Source: Collybia mongolica
Lineage: Eukaryota > Basidiomycota > Agaricomycetes > Agaricales > Clitocybaceae
Length of the DNA stretch: 64,000 nt
Reading direction: 5' to 3'
NCBI GenBank assembly: GCA_013420905.1
Contig: JAAXNY010000004.1
Coordinates: 4,650,001 to 4,714,000, forward strand
This document shows, piece after piece, positions 1-12,252 of the stretch. The notes beneath the pieces are model-generated. The model was not told the origin of the DNA and made no database searches. It saw only the letters and a program-made list of their open reading frames with translations. The translations under genes were made by a program, and so were the position numbers. Each line of letters starts with the position of its first letter. Position 1 is the stretch's first letter.

Positions 1-769
1 CCCCGTGACATGAGATCTCTGGTGTCCCAACTCTCCGCTGACGCACAGGAATCATTCAACCAATCCAAATCGTCTTTTGATGGTGGCCTCTTGGACTTCA
101 ACAGCATGCTTACTTCTACATCGTCGACGGTGTTTAAATTGTATAACATTGAGCTTGGTGTGTGCCTTGTTCTTCCATTCGTCTGCCCCACCTGACCCGC
201 CCAAAGAGGCGCTTGGCGTTTCCGAGTGTTTTGACAGTCGCTCGTTACGCGCGCCAGAGGTTATTCTGGGAGCTCCACATGGAACTAGCGCTGATTTGTG
301 GAGTCTTGGATGTATCGTGAGTCCAATCGTAGTTTGAATGCTCCAGACTAACCTCTTGCGCCAGCTGTACGAGCTCCTTGCCGGAGAGACCTTGTTCGAT
401 CCGTATTTTCAGACACATGACCTCGGGCTCTCCTCTGACGAATCACATCTCATCCAAATTATTGAATTGTTAGGTGAATTCCCGACGGATATGTTGAGCG
501 CTGGCGAGTACAGCGAAAGATGGTTTAATAAAGACGGTGAGGCGAATGTTAGTTGTTTTATTGGGTACTAATTCTGAAGATATACACAAGGTAGCCTGCG
601 AATAGAGACGACATTATATCCCGTTTCGCTCGAAACACTCCTCAAATTACAAGTTGAGGAGGACGAGTTCGCAAACACTTACACTTTTTTCAACGAGTTA
701 CTCCATCTAAACCCGGAAACACGAGCAAAGCCACACGAGATTATTAACCATGCATGGTTCACAAATTAG
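1..769 (+). CDS. SRPK-like Ser/Thr protein kinase, C-terminal part (5' end outside window)
   Basis: This is the C-terminal lobe of a eukaryotic protein kinase. The activation-segment end reads LRAPEVILG and is followed by GTSADLWSLGCI, where the Asp of subdomain IX is present. Next come LYELLAGETLFDP and a segment with LGEFP, typical of the SRPK branch, which phosphorylates SR splicing factors. The gene is split: introns are probably about 160-204, 317-365 and about 540-590. The final exon ends LNPETRAKPHEIINHAWFTN then TAG at 767-769, matching the end of a kinase domain (subdomain XI Arg). The catalytic loop lies upstream of the window, so activity cannot be judged. The SRPK assignment rests on pattern recognition; other kinase-like fungal families are possible. 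Confidence 0.7.
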
Positions 770-1002
770 ATTATACAGTATATATATTTTTACATTGATT
801 GACGGGAGGATCGCATTAGATAAATAGATAGATTACATTCCACGTCCATGATCCTCCCCCCAATCTTCGCACTTTTAAGATCACGTTACGCCTTCCACTT
901 GTTCTCCATTCCGACCTCTGTGGGTTGTAAGGCAACAAACAGTGGATAAGAGACGTAATGTTACCTTCATAGAAGGAATGTCGCCGTTCAAGATCAGAAT
1001 GT

Positions 1003-2511
1003 TCATTTACCCCTAATGACGTCCCAGAGATTGCTCGATTTGCGCATCGTATCGTTCTGCTTTTCGACCCTCAGCTCCGATCCATCTGCCACAGGCCCAA
1101 GCTCCGACATGTACTTCGGCCGGTCCCAAACAACGGCGGATTCGGGCTGATACGTCAACTTTGCGGTCTGCAAAGCCGGATACGACTGAACGAGCCGAGT
1201 GAGGAACATCCGCGATGCGATCACTCGCCAGCTGGCGGTGAGGCGCGGGAGGCCGAACTGGGCTGTCAACTGGACGCTTCTGAGGCCCCGGTGCACCTTT
1301 GCGATGTCCAAGAACGAGCTTAGGCTATGGATGTCCACAGCCGCGCCCGATATGGCCAAGTACTTGAGGGATGGGAACAGGGTATGGATCGTTTTGAGAA
1401 GCGGCGCGTCGAGGTGGTGGACTTTGCACGTGAGGGACTCGAGGTCAGCGCCCAAGCTTAGTAGAGTCCCAGAAAGTTCGTCCGGTTGGCACGATAATGT
1501 GATTTCAACGTGGGCAATGTCACGGTCCTTCGTGAAGAGCGGCGCGTACATCCGGGGGCCTCGGTAAGAACGCAGTTCAGGAAGAATCTCGGGCGGTATA
1601 AAGTCCAAGTCCAATTGCGGGAGGTGGTTGTTGCCCAGCGCCATATGTAATGAAAGTTCTTTGACGGTAGAACAGGAGCCCAGGGCGGGTATGAGCATAG
1701 ACGACGCGAGGCAGCTCACGGGAATATCCAATGTCGTAAGTGAACCAAGGGGCCGGACGGCGGTGATGGCGAAAAGGATGTCATGAGCCGGCCCAGCGAA
1801 GATCCGTCGTAATTTTGGAGATTGCAAGAAAACGGCGAGGAAGTGTGAGTTACGGTAGAAGTCGAGGGAGGTGTATGGGTAGTCGAAGGTCAGTGTTTCC
1901 AGTGGTACTGAGGAAAGGTCGGGGTACGTCTTCGCGTTACAGGCAGTGTAGCAAGACTGTAGTTCCAGTTCCCGGAGTTGGTGTAAATGTTGAAGGGTTA
2001 ACAAGCGACTGGTGTTGAAGATAACCTCGTGGCAGACTAGTCTCTTTAGATTACACAGCGATGGAAGCATTGCAAAAACGTGATCAATGGCTTCTTCGAT
2101 GGATTGAGCCAAGGGTCCTGGGGCACGTGCCTGAGAATTGTCGGATGGAGATGAGGAGGTTGGGATAATGTGAAGCTCTTCGACGGCATTGGCGATGTGT
2201 GGGTATTCCAAAAGACTTAGGCGTATACGAGCATTGGTTGGATGCGCGTCCCAGCGGATGTTATGTGGGAAACTTGTCGACACGTGGAGCCGAACAACGA
2301 AGAGCTTGAACAGGAGGGGCTGAGCAATCCAGCGGAATATTTTGCAGGTCCTGGTGAGTGCCTTAATTGATGGCGTCGTTAAGTGCTCTAAGACTTCCAG
2401 CCATAACTCTAGTGGTAGCCGTGTGTCGTACGAGGGGCAAACGCATGGTGGTGGCGGTTTTATGCTGGTGGTGCTTGATGAAGAGTTTAGTTGGAGCATG
2501 GTTATCGTCAT
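1003..2511 (-). CDS. F-box-like protein, 502 aa, single exon
   Basis: The gene is one open frame of 502 codons beginning with a true ATG. After a short Ser/Pro-rich leader the segment LPLELWLEVLEHLTTPSIKA (about residues 33-52) followed by LTRTCKIFRWIAQPLLF is a typical fungal F-box-like motif, the part that would bind Skp1 in an SCF ubiquitin ligase. The remainder is leucine-rich with alternating short hydrophobic blocks (LETLTF, LTTLDI, LESLTC, LKYLAI), as in the irregular LRR-type substrate-binding tails of agaricomycete F-box proteins. No intron is needed. The substrate is unknown. The family call is good; the individual function cannot be inferred. Confidence 0.75.
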   Translation of the reverse strand: MTITMLQLNSSSSTTSIKPPPPCVCPSYDTRLPLELWLEVLEHLTTPSIKALTRTCKIFRWIAQPLLFKLFVVRLHVSTSFPHNIRWDAHPTNARIRLSLLEYPHIANAVEELHIIPTSSSPSDNSQARAPGPLAQSIEEAIDHVFAMLPSLCNLKRLVCHEVIFNTSRLLTLQHLHQLRELELQSCYTACNAKTYPDLSSVPLETLTFDYPYTSLDFYRNSHFLAVFLQSPKLRRIFAGPAHDILFAITAVRPLGSLTTLDIPVSCLASSMLIPALGSCSTVKELSLHMALGNNHLPQLDLDFIPPEILPELRSYRGPRMYAPLFTKDRDIAHVEITLSCQPDELSGTLLSLGADLESLTCKVHHLDAPLLKTIHTLFPSLKYLAISGAAVDIHSLSSFLDIAKVHRGLRSVQLTAQFGLPRLTASWRVIASRMFLTRLVQSYPALQTAKLTYQPESAVVWDRPKYMSELGPVADGSELRVEKQNDTMRKSSNLWDVIRGK

Positions 2512-3393
2512 CGTAATGTTTTTAGTTATAACTAGAGCTGTTTCGTAAGGTCCGGTAGGATGTCAAGTCGCGACGCATAACTCACAGGAGAATGTAACGT
2601 TGTGATCGAGCCCACTTTTGGAGGTTTTTTTGGTTTCCTGAGGAGATTTTGGTTTTGTCGTGCTTTTAACGTTTGAGAATACATTTAGTATGGCTCCAGA
2701 ATGTGTAAACGGGGGCTTACCTGTCGTGAATAGGTAGAATGAGGAGACATCGTAGTTCCGTCCCATATATGTGGATCTAAGCCGTGTTTGTACTTGTATT
2801 TCGAAAGCATGATGCAATTTGACGACAGGTCACAAGAGTTTTCGCCACTTTTCTCTTCATGCGCTATATGAAAAGGTCCGACATCTCGAACTAGTCCCAT
2901 GTTCAGAGGCAAAATCCACCCTACAAAAATAAACCTGCCAAGTTGGTGCAGGAATCCATGTAAAAGTGTGACCCCTGCCGGTTAGACTTCAGGGTCTCAT
3001 CATTCGCCAAGAATCCAACCCGGCCGGGACTCGGAACTTGCACAACACGTTGGCTGTCGTTGGTTTTTTTACATCCTTGTTCTCATCACGCCGGCCAACA
3101 CGATTCCCCCAAGGAATACTCGAGCGGTAGCTCAGGATTCAAGAATTCGCCCGCTCTCATTTGCTCAGTATCGGTACACGGAAGTATCTCGTGGGAGACA
3201 CAGCAACAATAACTCTCGTTTAACTTCAATATATGAAAACGCACCGTGATTCAAGCTTCGGCAAGCTTTGCTCATAAACGGCTACGACCTCAACATGCAT
3301 CCCTGCTCTAGTCAAACAATCAGGAACATTTATCCTCAACCTCGAGGCTTCTCCATGGGTTTATGGATCCCGGCCCTCAAAATACGTTCTTTT
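2512..3393. other. Intergenic, no gene recognised
   Basis: Only short overlapping frames without recognisable protein motifs are seen here. It probably holds the promoter of the minus-strand F-box gene. No RNA gene or repeat was recognised. Confidence 0.4.
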
Positions 3394-3826
3394 TTACCCC
3401 AACGCAAACTTCAGACGCGTTTCACCACACCCAATATCGACAGCTGACCCACTCGCGTCGCCCTTGCCCCTGTATATTGGACGCGAATGTACCACTGGGT
3501 TCAAAAATGTAACAGCGAAGCATCCTACGAACCTGACAATAGTAGTCATGTCAAGTCCAAATTTACGCTTCATGCCGTTCAGAGCCCTAAAGGTGTGTCT
3601 TCCCTCCCCCGTATGTATGATCTCCGGAAGCCTGCACGAAAGCAGGTGCCGCGGCGACACTTTGCCGACTCGGGATGTCTAAAAACACCACTCAGTGTCT
3701 AAAATACACCAGCTTACTCACGTATGTATTTTGATGGACTTCAGTCTCGCGACCCTCCCCAAGATATTTCACAACGCGCTTAGCACCAGTGGTGGCAGTC
3801 TCAACGCCCTTGGCAATCCCTTTCAT
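3394..3826 (-). CDS. Hypothetical small protein, two exons (tentative)
   Basis: A minus-strand ATG at 3826 opens a short Lys-rich frame (MKGIAKGVETATTGAKR...) that meets a GTGAGT donor. A 43-bp intron (3679-3721) with a TTTTAG acceptor joins it in frame to an open stretch ending at 3394, giving roughly 130 residues. No domain is recognised. A hydrophobic stretch (VRFVGCFAVTFL) lies in the middle. Support is only that the joined frame stays open across a plausible splice pair, so it could be chance. Confidence 0.28.
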
Positions 3827-5126
3827 AACAAGAGGACGAGAACGAGGCTTACCCTCCCTTCATCCATCTGCTCGCCGTATAAGCGTGCCCGCGATATGCC
3901 GATGCATCGGATTTGATGATCCGAACGCTTATGTGACGATCCCGTGCTTACACGTCACACCATCGCAGACCTGCATTCGATCAACCATAAGGTAAGGATC
4001 TTTCTATGCCCCTTTATTGGGATCCTCCTAATTGGCCAGACGTTTAGCTTGGGATCGCACGATCATGATCAATAACCCTCGCAACTTCTGAGCACGGAGC
4101 TTACTGACAACATCTATACGTCTTGGTCCAATTTTTCCACAAAAGTTTAGCTTGCGTCGACGAATCGGGTGAAATCAGTGTTGCTCCGCTGTCACGCAGG
4201 GGTGCCACTCCATCCCATGAGAGCGGGGGACGCTTGATGTCATGGCATTTGCCATAATATCGGCATCGACCATCGCGTCCTGGAGATGGGCGGGTATTTC
4301 CCACTCCAGACCCTTCTTTCCGCGCAATATGGCAATGGCCCTCGTCATTATTACCCTATTCTTGCGTATTCAGTTCTAGATGGTCTTCGGTGTGGGGACG
4401 ATGCCGTACCCAATCCAAAAGAAATCAAGCGTCCGCTACCAGTGTGGTACATTGCTCAAGTTACAACACTGCGTCGCTCTATTGAACGAACAGTCTCTGC
4501 TCCCTTTCTCGACGGCTCATATGACTGGCTTGGCGAAACCTACTTACTTGATTGTCGAGGGTTCGTCAACATACATGCGATGACGTAGGCAGCGTCCAAG
4601 TTCAACAAGGTTCAACCATCTCCCCGAAGAACTCGCTCGGATCTTGATGAGAAAATGGTATGTTCATTCGTGATCACCATCAATTTGTGTTTAACACTCA
4701 AACACAACGCAAGATTGATCCAACATCACAGATTACATTTTTCCGGGGGTCTACTACGCATCCACGTGACTCATGTCGCGTTGCAACGCGATCACGCAGG
4801 CTGAACGTCGCGCGGAATAGGGACGCGTTTTCGAAATGTCTACCTTCAACACGCTTACGCTCGACGAACGAGAATTCTTGACTTTTTCATTTTCAACTGC
4901 AAGCTGCGAAGGAAGGGAGTCGAATTCTCAGCTCACCAAGTTATTCAATCAAGAACTCGAAGTTTTGCCTTTTTGATGTATATATTGATATGTTTACGCG
5001 AAGATTCTGTGGGTGACATTTTGAATGACCTCACATCGTCATCACTGCAGACCGCATAGCTGATCTACATCGTAGGCTCTCACACGTGGATACGCTCGGG
5101 AAGTTCCTCACGTGGGGCGAGAACGG
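3827..5126. other. Intergenic, possible degraded coding segment at 4286-4588
   Basis: On the plus strand about 4380-4588 there is an open stretch with protein-like composition (PLPVWYIAQVTTLRRSIE, then WLGETYLLDCRGFVNIHA). I do not recognise a family and found no convincing start or flanking exon. A 46-codon frame near 4838-4976 is also open. The remainder shows nothing. Confidence 0.3.
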
Positions 5127-6245
5127 CTACAAGCCGCTGGGAAGCTTCGGCAGTGGGAAATCGACCTCCATGTGTTCGGTCTACGGGAAAACCAAAAAGA
5201 AAAGAGTCAGCCCATGATCCCCGAGAATGAAGAGCCAAGGCACGAGTCCCCACGCACGTAATGTCTAAAATGGACCGTCTTGCCCACTCGTGTGATCTCG
5301 TCGATCTCACCCTGCTCGAGCAAGTCGGGAAGTTTTGCTACTTCGGCGAGACCCCTTATACGTTCTGCATTCCCACTCGCACTGACGGCTACGGCTCCTT
5401 GGGCGCGGGTCCAGAGCAAAAGGACTGTAGCAGTGTCGACGTCCTTTCCTGTTGATTTCGTGAGCCGAGATGCGATGCGTTCTAGGATCGGTTTGAGCGG
5501 TCCGCCGGTCTCATGACGAAGAATGGGGGTCAACGGCCCGAATGCTTCAGTGACGATTCCATGTTTTGCCTGCAGTGCCAGTACAGGCTCGAGGTGGCTA
5601 AGGACGTATGGGTGGAATTCTATCTGTTTGTCGTTAAAAGGTCAGTACTGTATTACCTTCAGTATGTTATGCAGAGGGGCTTACTTGGTTAACGACAGGT
5701 TTGAACCTCGCACCGTCAAGAATCGCCTCGAAATCTTGCACTCGGAAGTTGCTGACACCGATGCTCTTCAATTTTCCCTCTACCTTGAGATCCTCGAGGA
5801 TGTTCCACATGGCCTTCAATTCCCCGGGAGCGGCGATGAGTGGATTGTGGATGAGGAAAAGATCGGGGATGAAGCCTAGCTTCTTGATGGTTTCATCAAC
5901 TGCACCGCGGATGGAATCAAGTGAGATAGGTTTGTCGTCGTGAGAGCCGACTGAGTATGGAACGCTTTTTAGGAAGATCGGAACAAAGAAATAATCGAAG
6001 GAGGACGTACGTTTTGAGGTGACGAAAATCTTATCCTTGCCGACAGACGACGCAGCGACGACCTGGCCCGTAGCCTCCTCTGTGTTGTAGATCTGCGCCG
6101 TATCGATGTGGTTGATTCCAGCATCGAGAGCGTGCGTCCCGCTATTAACCGGGTCCTTGCGTGCTTGTCCTGAACCGCACCCCCAGGCGAGCCAGGGGAT
6201 TGTGGTGCCGTCGAGCAACTTGAAGGAAGCGACGGTTTGGGACAT
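5127..6245 (-). CDS. Aldo/keto reductase (AKR superfamily), four exons, 306 aa
   Basis: This is an NADPH-dependent carbonyl reductase-type protein. Exons are 6245-6011, 5950-5685, 5623-5258 and 5180-5127; the joins keep frame exactly (235+266+366+54 nt). The ATG at 6245 (MSQTVASFKL) is preferred because the AKR fold starts there; an upstream in-frame codon only adds a low-complexity leader. Catalytic tetrad positions are visible: Asp and Tyr in HIDTAQIYNTEEATG, Lys in IFVTSKLGS and His in LFLIHNP. GKLKSIGVSNF and VVNQIEFHPY are hallmark AKR motifs, and the cofactor-binding tail is present (GNAERIRG). Length matches the family (about 300 aa). It resembles the fungal GCY1/xylose-reductase-like branch; the substrate is unknown. 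It appears intact. Confidence 0.9.
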
Positions 6246-7546
6246 GGTGGTTGGGGAGGATGGTATGTAGATCGATGGCGAGGTGATCAATCGATGCGAT
6301 TCCGATCCTGTCCAATCAACCCACAAAATCGGTACCGAGCGCCTACCGATACCGAGTCAGTCAGCAGAGAGGTTTTTTCTATGATCGTAAATTTCTTGTA
6401 TCACGTGGGGATGATGTTCTCTTCGCGTGGCTGGCTCGGAGCGCTGTCAGTCGGGAACGAAGCTCGAATTCCTCCCAAGTCAAGGTTCTTGGCTTTATGG
6501 AAAGGCTTAGAAGTGGGCCGCTGGAATGCGGATTAACTCTAAGCCCAACGATCGTTGGAGGTATTCTTTGACATTCCTTGGCACGAGATGGATTTGGCCG
6601 ATGCTCAGCTTTAAAGTACTTCACCGTTCATCGCACCTTCTCTCTGATCATCGGAGGAGATGCAAGATGGACATTGGACCGCAACTTTAGCTGGACATCA
6701 TGTTTAATTTTCATCCTATCCATCAAGAACCTTGTAATAATATGACCGTGCGTGCTCGTCCAATCCTCCATCCCAATTTACGGAAACCGCTACAACGCCT
6801 TGTAATATCGTCGGGGGACTGCGACTATAAATCCTGTCGCCGCTCCGAGATATCACTTTTAATCACTTCGAACAACTCTTTACGATCTTACATATGTATT
6901 TCTTACCTTAACACATCGTCAACTCTCCAAGTATTTGGGGACATCGTCCAGTATCGGTTCCTTCACGGTGGTTACTACATTGATGGCATTACCTCTCAGT
7001 TGTGTGAGGTGGTGATGACCTTCCCGTTTGATTCCACATTCGCGTTAGACGTTCTCCGGCGCAGCTTGTATTTTTTCTTTTTTCTCCTGTGTTGCGCATG
7101 GTCAAGATTCGAGTGATCATCTATGGTCACCATGAAACCCGGGTTCTGAATTCCCCGTTTCATCGTTCATTGATATCATTCTTTGTAACTTTTCTAGTCT
7201 GAGCAACTGAGAATAATATAGTGATACAATGGACAAGCACTAGCCTCACGAGATGCGTAGGGGTTGTAAACACTCCTTGTCTGTCCTACTGTGATGTATT
7301 TGCCCTGGGGTAATGAGTGTAAGGATATATCGCTGTTGCATATCTCCAGGGGGATATGGCAATTTCCGCATCAACGGGATGTCGGTCAGTATTGGCCGAA
7401 CTCTGATGTGATCCCTTCACTTCGAATTAAATGCTACGATTAACTGATTAGTTATCTCCGGGTTTTACTAGATATAAAGGACCCCGGCGTTCTATGTTTC
7501 ACTCGAGAAACTGCCCCAAGTTCTGGAGGTTTATCAACAATAACTA
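6246..7546. other. Intergenic, divergent promoters
   Basis: The region lies between two divergently transcribed genes (aldo/keto reductase on minus, KRE9-like on plus). A 138-codon plus-strand frame at 6700-7116 has no recognisable domain and an odd composition, so it is not called. No repeats or RNA genes were recognised. Confidence 0.35.
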
Positions 7547-8056
7547 ATGCGATTTTCAGTTATGTTCGTTAACACATTACGTCTTTACCAATCTCTCTAT
7601 TGACAACTGATACTCCGTAGCACCGCGGCTTCTTTGTGCCTTGCCCCGCTTGCCTCTGCGCTGATTCTTCAAGTCCCAACTAATCCTCAGTCTGGCGGTG
7701 TAACGGACATTGTTTGGAAGAATGAGCAAGGGGATCCCCCGACATGGACGCTATTTCTCATGGATACCCGGTATGCCTTTGGGCTAAGGGCAATACTAGG
7801 GGAGTTTATTGATCCAACGTCCGAACGCCTTACGGATATAACCCTTCCAAACATGGAACCGGGGTCAGTCACGATTAGTTCATATTCATTCGTTCGAAGT
7901 AGTTAACTTTTTGTTTCAGGGATTACTATGCCTTGAAGGCGGTGAATTCGACGTAAGACCTCCTTGCCTTTTGGATTTCATGGCAGCTGATCATACCGGT
8001 GCAGCTGGGTTGATTTCACGTATGCCTGGAGCCCCAAGTTCACGATTCCAACATGA
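7547..8056 (+). CDS. Small secreted KRE9/KNH1-like (Ser/Thr-rich GPI family) protein, 114 aa
   Basis: Exons 7547-7563, 7621-7863, 7920-7952 and 8005-8056 join in frame. The first splice builds a clear signal peptide, MRFSVITAASLCLAPLASA, directly before LILQVPTNPQSGG. The body has the pattern of the KRE9/KNH1 N-terminal domain: V..IVWKNEQGDPPTWTLFL, then ITLPNMEPGDYYALKAVN. In the family this immunoglobulin-like domain is found in secreted or cell-surface proteins tied to beta-glucan and wall organisation. The protein is short and ends FTIPT without the usual Ser-rich tail or GPI signal, so it may be a secreted single-domain form or the last exon may be misjudged. ATG choice is supported by the signal peptide. 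Confidence 0.65.
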
Positions 8057-8194
8057 ATGTTTCTTCTAAAGATATCACCAGCATAGATTCAGCATGTATG
8101 AATTACTTGTTTGATTGGCATCAGTAGAATTACGAGTATTGCAAGATATATGTACGCGTGCACTATTATTCTCGGAGACCGTCCCAAATATTGT

Positions 8195-11125
8195 TCAAAA
8201 TGTTTGTTTACCATGCGCAAGCGCCGAAACGTTCATGTGGTCATAATGCTTTCTATCTCCCAATCTCTCCCTTTCACAGAGTTCTGCACTTGATGCCTTG
8301 GGAAAGAAATCAGACCATCGTTTGCCCTATATCAAATACACTCACCTGTCCTTTAGGTGAGGGAACACACCCGAAAGCCTGGATAGGCGTTTATTAGGAG
8401 GTTCACAATGCTTGCACTTAATATCCACAGTTGGATCCTGTAGAGTCCGATTTGGGTTGGACATTCTATAAACCGGGACCATCAAGGGAGACAGTCGTAG
8501 GTTTGGTAGGAAGAAGAGATCATTGGGTTCCTTAGCATTTTTTATATTGTGCCTGATGTTCGGGTTACTCAACACAACTTACCAATAGTACAAGCCAACT
8601 TACATAGTCTCCAAGTGCTCAATGATCGTTTGTCGTGTTGTCCAAGAATCAAGATAGATCGAACAATGATTACAGGTCCAAATTGCGTGATTCCGGCAGA
8701 GATCTGTATCTTCTGGCTTGGTGACGTTCACGGCCTCCGTCGCAGTGAGAACGCTCCACGTTGGCTCTGTCGAATGGGAATAGGACATGGTGTGGGCGAC
8801 CTAAGGGATAATAATAGATGTTGATGATTATCCCTTGGGCAAAAGCAGTAGAACTTACGCCAGAACGCCAAGTATAAGCACACCGGCTGAGCGAGTGGTC
8901 AATTAACGATTTGGGCCCACATAAGGAGCAGAAGAAGTGGAGATCTTTCTTATCCATGTCCGCAGATGTTGCAGAGGCGACATCAAGGCCTGCGAGAGAG
9001 ACGAATTTCCCAGCAGCTGTGGATCCTTTTTCTGAAAACGCAACTTCCGTCGAGACTTCTCTGCTTGAGTAGTTCCATGGACCTGATTTACAGTGGTGAG
9101 GAGCGACGCCGTCCCATCCGAACAGAGGATTCCCGTATTCGCGTCCCCATACCGGTTGATTAGCCATGCATTTCGAAGCACACTCGAAGACCGATGTTGC
9201 CAAGTCGAGTAAATCAACGGCAGACGCCGCACTGGAGCTCGAAGTCTGCTTTGTATTGACCGATTGGAGGCTATAGTGAGGTCAAAGGAGTGTGATGGAT
9301 GCCTTATGATAGGACGTACAGGTTTTTCCTCAAATTGGTCTTCCGTTCCTCTAACCACTCTGATATCAAACTAGGTAATATCGACATAGGCTCTTGGAGA
9401 CTGTCGGCGTTGATAGTAACTGTCTCTTCCGCACCGAGAACCTGGTCAAAAGCTGGAAACTTTGCTACATCTTTCGCTCGTGGTTGGTATACCCACTGTG
9501 ATGGGACTAGGGTCTTGAGGTAGGATTGGTAGGCTGCATTTAGGAAGACCATCCTACTCTGGATGAGTTCCTTCCGTTGTCGAGCGAGCCGGTCTTCCCT
9601 CTTTGTTTGAATAACCGATTCGAGTATCGGCTGGATACGCTTCCAAACTGAAATTGTAGAATGTCAGATCACTATGTTGCGTTTGAAAGAGAATAGGGCC
9701 GACTAACTCTTGTCTGTAAGCTCGGTACTTTGATTACATTCCTTCATTGATGAGATTGATTGGATATCCTGATCTAAATACCCTAGCGCCTTGAATTTTT
9801 CAATAATTCTGTATATACGATATTAGGACTAGCTATGACGGGCGGTTTTTCAGAGCGGGCGGCTTACGCATTATGTCGTTTGTCCCTCTTGAATTCTGCT
9901 TCTGTACTGCGCTGGGAAACCACTGAATCGGCCCAGCCCTCGCATAATGTAGCATGCTAGTGCGTATATATCCATAGGTTTGATGGCCACCGGCAACAAG
10001 AGAGCCTGGTCTACGCACTTTGATAATCTCGTCGACCAGATCTATCCTCGCCAATTTGAACTCATTCATTTTCTCCTTTGCCCTGGCGGATCCTGCCTGA
10101 AGGTTTTTATGCAAAGTTGCCCATTCTCGTGCAACGTATTCTACATCGGCTTTCCAGTAGAACCTGCTTCCTGACGCGTGGCCATGTGCCCAACCCCCAA
10201 CTGAGAAGGCACAATCAGAAACGAGTCTTCAGTGTCGCAAAAAAACATCACCATTCGTATACGGGGTAAAGTTGAGGATAACAGAGTCCAATGTAGCGTA
10301 TTCCCTAGCGAATTTCGAAGTGATAACAAGACTACCACGAATTCAAGCGGTCAGGCATGCTTGACATACGAAGGGTCGAAATACAAACGGACTTGTTTTT
10401 CTTGCACTTTGTACAGACGCGGCGGCGGAGATAAAAGTCAACTCTGTATACGCTTTTGGCCCCACAGTTCTGAAAAGCGAATGGTTAGCGACATAACACG
10501 CGAAAACGTTTGTAACGCGGCTCTTACTTGACAGTTTGACCCGGATAGCAAAACGGCCCATTTGGGCTCAGAGAAATCGGAAGGACAGTTCGGAAACCCC
10601 ACGATGTCTCGTGCGGTTTTCCAGACTGTTATCGCGTTGCGTGTCATCAGCGTTTCTCGAAGCGATTTGCTTGTTCGGGTAAGATTCACGAGGTCTTTGG
10701 GCGAAAGCAGGCCCAGGATCTGAGCGACGGCGACGTTAGGGATGAAAGAGAAGGCGGGGGCATGGGTGCATACCTCAAATAAGATATCCAAGGGCATGTC
10801 GAGAAGAAGTCCCAGTGATTTCTTCCCTCGTGTGACCTTCTGAGGTGGCTTTCTCGAGCCTGGGCCGGATGCTTGCTTCGCACGTTTCGCTAGAGCTTTT
10901 CCGGTAGTTGTTCCTATTTAATGTGTTATCTGCCTTCTTTTTGAAATGAGAGAGATTGAAGTAATACTGACGAGAGGCTTTCCCTTCCCAGTCACTAACC
11001 TCCTCCTCGGATTCAGACGAAAGGTCCGATTCGAAATCATCGTCCATTTGTTCGTCTTGTTCTGCTTGTGCGTGGGGGTTAGTCGGCTTGGGTATCCTGG
11101 CAGACTGTCGTCGAGGAGTCGACAT
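8195..11125 (-). CDS. F-box protein with Cys-rich C-terminal segments, multi-exon
   Basis: A long agaricomycete-type F-box gene. The N-terminus (MSTPRRQSARIPKPTNP) is followed by an acidic stretch (DDDFESDLSSESEEE). The F-box reads MPLDILFE|ILGLLSPKDLVNL across an intron, then TRTSKSLRETLM. Downstream are CGAKSVYRVDFYLRRRVCTKC (about 10400), GGWAHGHASGSRFYW, and a coiled Lys/Arg-rich region. Three Cys-pair segments follow, FFCSLCGP, WTCNHCS and IKCKHCEPP, each trailed by His, resembling degenerate zinc fingers. The family is abundant in mushrooms and presumed to act as SCF adaptors. Exon joins checked by hand include 8289-8345 as an intron. The extreme C-terminus (8195-8288) is uncertain; an alternative stop would lie just after 8345. 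Start at 11125 is the first ATG. Confidence 0.78.
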
Positions 11126-12184
11126 TCTCAACGTGCGGGTGGGCCTTGTGGAATGGTGGCAAAAGTGTACAAATTAAGCGTGCACCGCCTCAGGCGACTT
11201 TGCTTTTTCAGGTTTTAATTTACACAAATCATAGCCTGCCCCTGAGCGGCGTTGCTAAAGTCCGATTTAACACTCCGTCATGGCACCTATAGTTTTTTTT
11301 GATAACAGCTGCTTGTGATGCACACGTTGAACGTTGAATGCTTGATATTTTACTACTTGGTATGTCGTGGGCGCTGTTACTATCATGGCGCAAGCTCAAC
11401 GGCTAACCTCTGGACTACTATGAAGTGGCAGTCGTCGTCGACACACCCAGGAGTCGTGGATGGGTGGTAAGAGTAGGAGAGTTGAGTGTTCTGTTCTCTG
11501 ACGCTATGGCACTACTCAGACGGGATTTCGCTTACAGCCATATACCACAATCGTTTAGGGCGGTCAGTCTTGTTTATAGTGCTCGTGATATCATTGATGA
11601 GTTAGTCGTCTTCTAGGCTACCCAGTTCGAGTCATCCATCGTCCACCATCAACGGGGCAGTCATAGATTCGGGGTCGCCCAGATCTATGCGGGGTGGAAA
11701 TCTGATTTCCATAGTGGATGAACTTGCCACTTTTATGGGTGTGAAAGAACGACCAGTGTACGCCGGTGGCAATAAGCTATAACGTCTAAACCATGTTTGC
11801 ATACTGTGGAGATCCTAGGCCTATATCGACGGTGAATGGTTTATAAAAACAACCAAAAAAGGCTCATCGTCAAGGCTACCACCCTTTTCCGCCTCGTTTT
11901 TATCGCGTTTTCTGCAGGGATAAAGGTTGTTGCCACTGTGTGATACATAATCGCATGTAGGTAAGAGGCAAGCCAAAAACATTCGCTTGAATGAAAAATT
12001 GGAACTCGGAAATCCCGGCCCATGGATCGGGGGTCATTGCTTCCATCAAAACATGGCCAAACAACGCGTCTCTCTCTTCCCCACCAAACTCCCCAAAATT
12101 TAGCTGTTTTCACCGCGTCATCGACCCGATTCACAGCCGACTTCGTGTCATCTTAATACGTCACTCCATTCCTTCCAGAAACGT
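11126..12184. other. Intergenic, no gene recognised
   Basis: Between the minus-strand F-box gene and the plus-strand dehydrogenase. A 63-codon frame at 11425-11616 has no recognisable feature. The 3' part is the promoter of the dehydrogenase. Confidence 0.35.
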
Positions 12185-12192
12185 TATATAAG
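12185..12192 (+). promoter_or_regulatory. TATA box of first alcohol dehydrogenase
   Basis: TATATAAG lies 61 bp before the ATG at 12253. The same octamer sits 58 bp before the ATG of the tandem paralogue, which supports a conserved core promoter. Confidence 0.6.
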
Positions 12193-12252
12193 ACCAGAGA
12201 TGAGCGAACCGAAGAGAGCGCCCCCCCTTTTCTCGCCTACCACAACTCCACA

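Noticed and set aside
6700..7116. 138-codon plus-strand frame
   Set aside because: No domain, signal peptide or conserved pattern; composition is unlike coding regions nearby.
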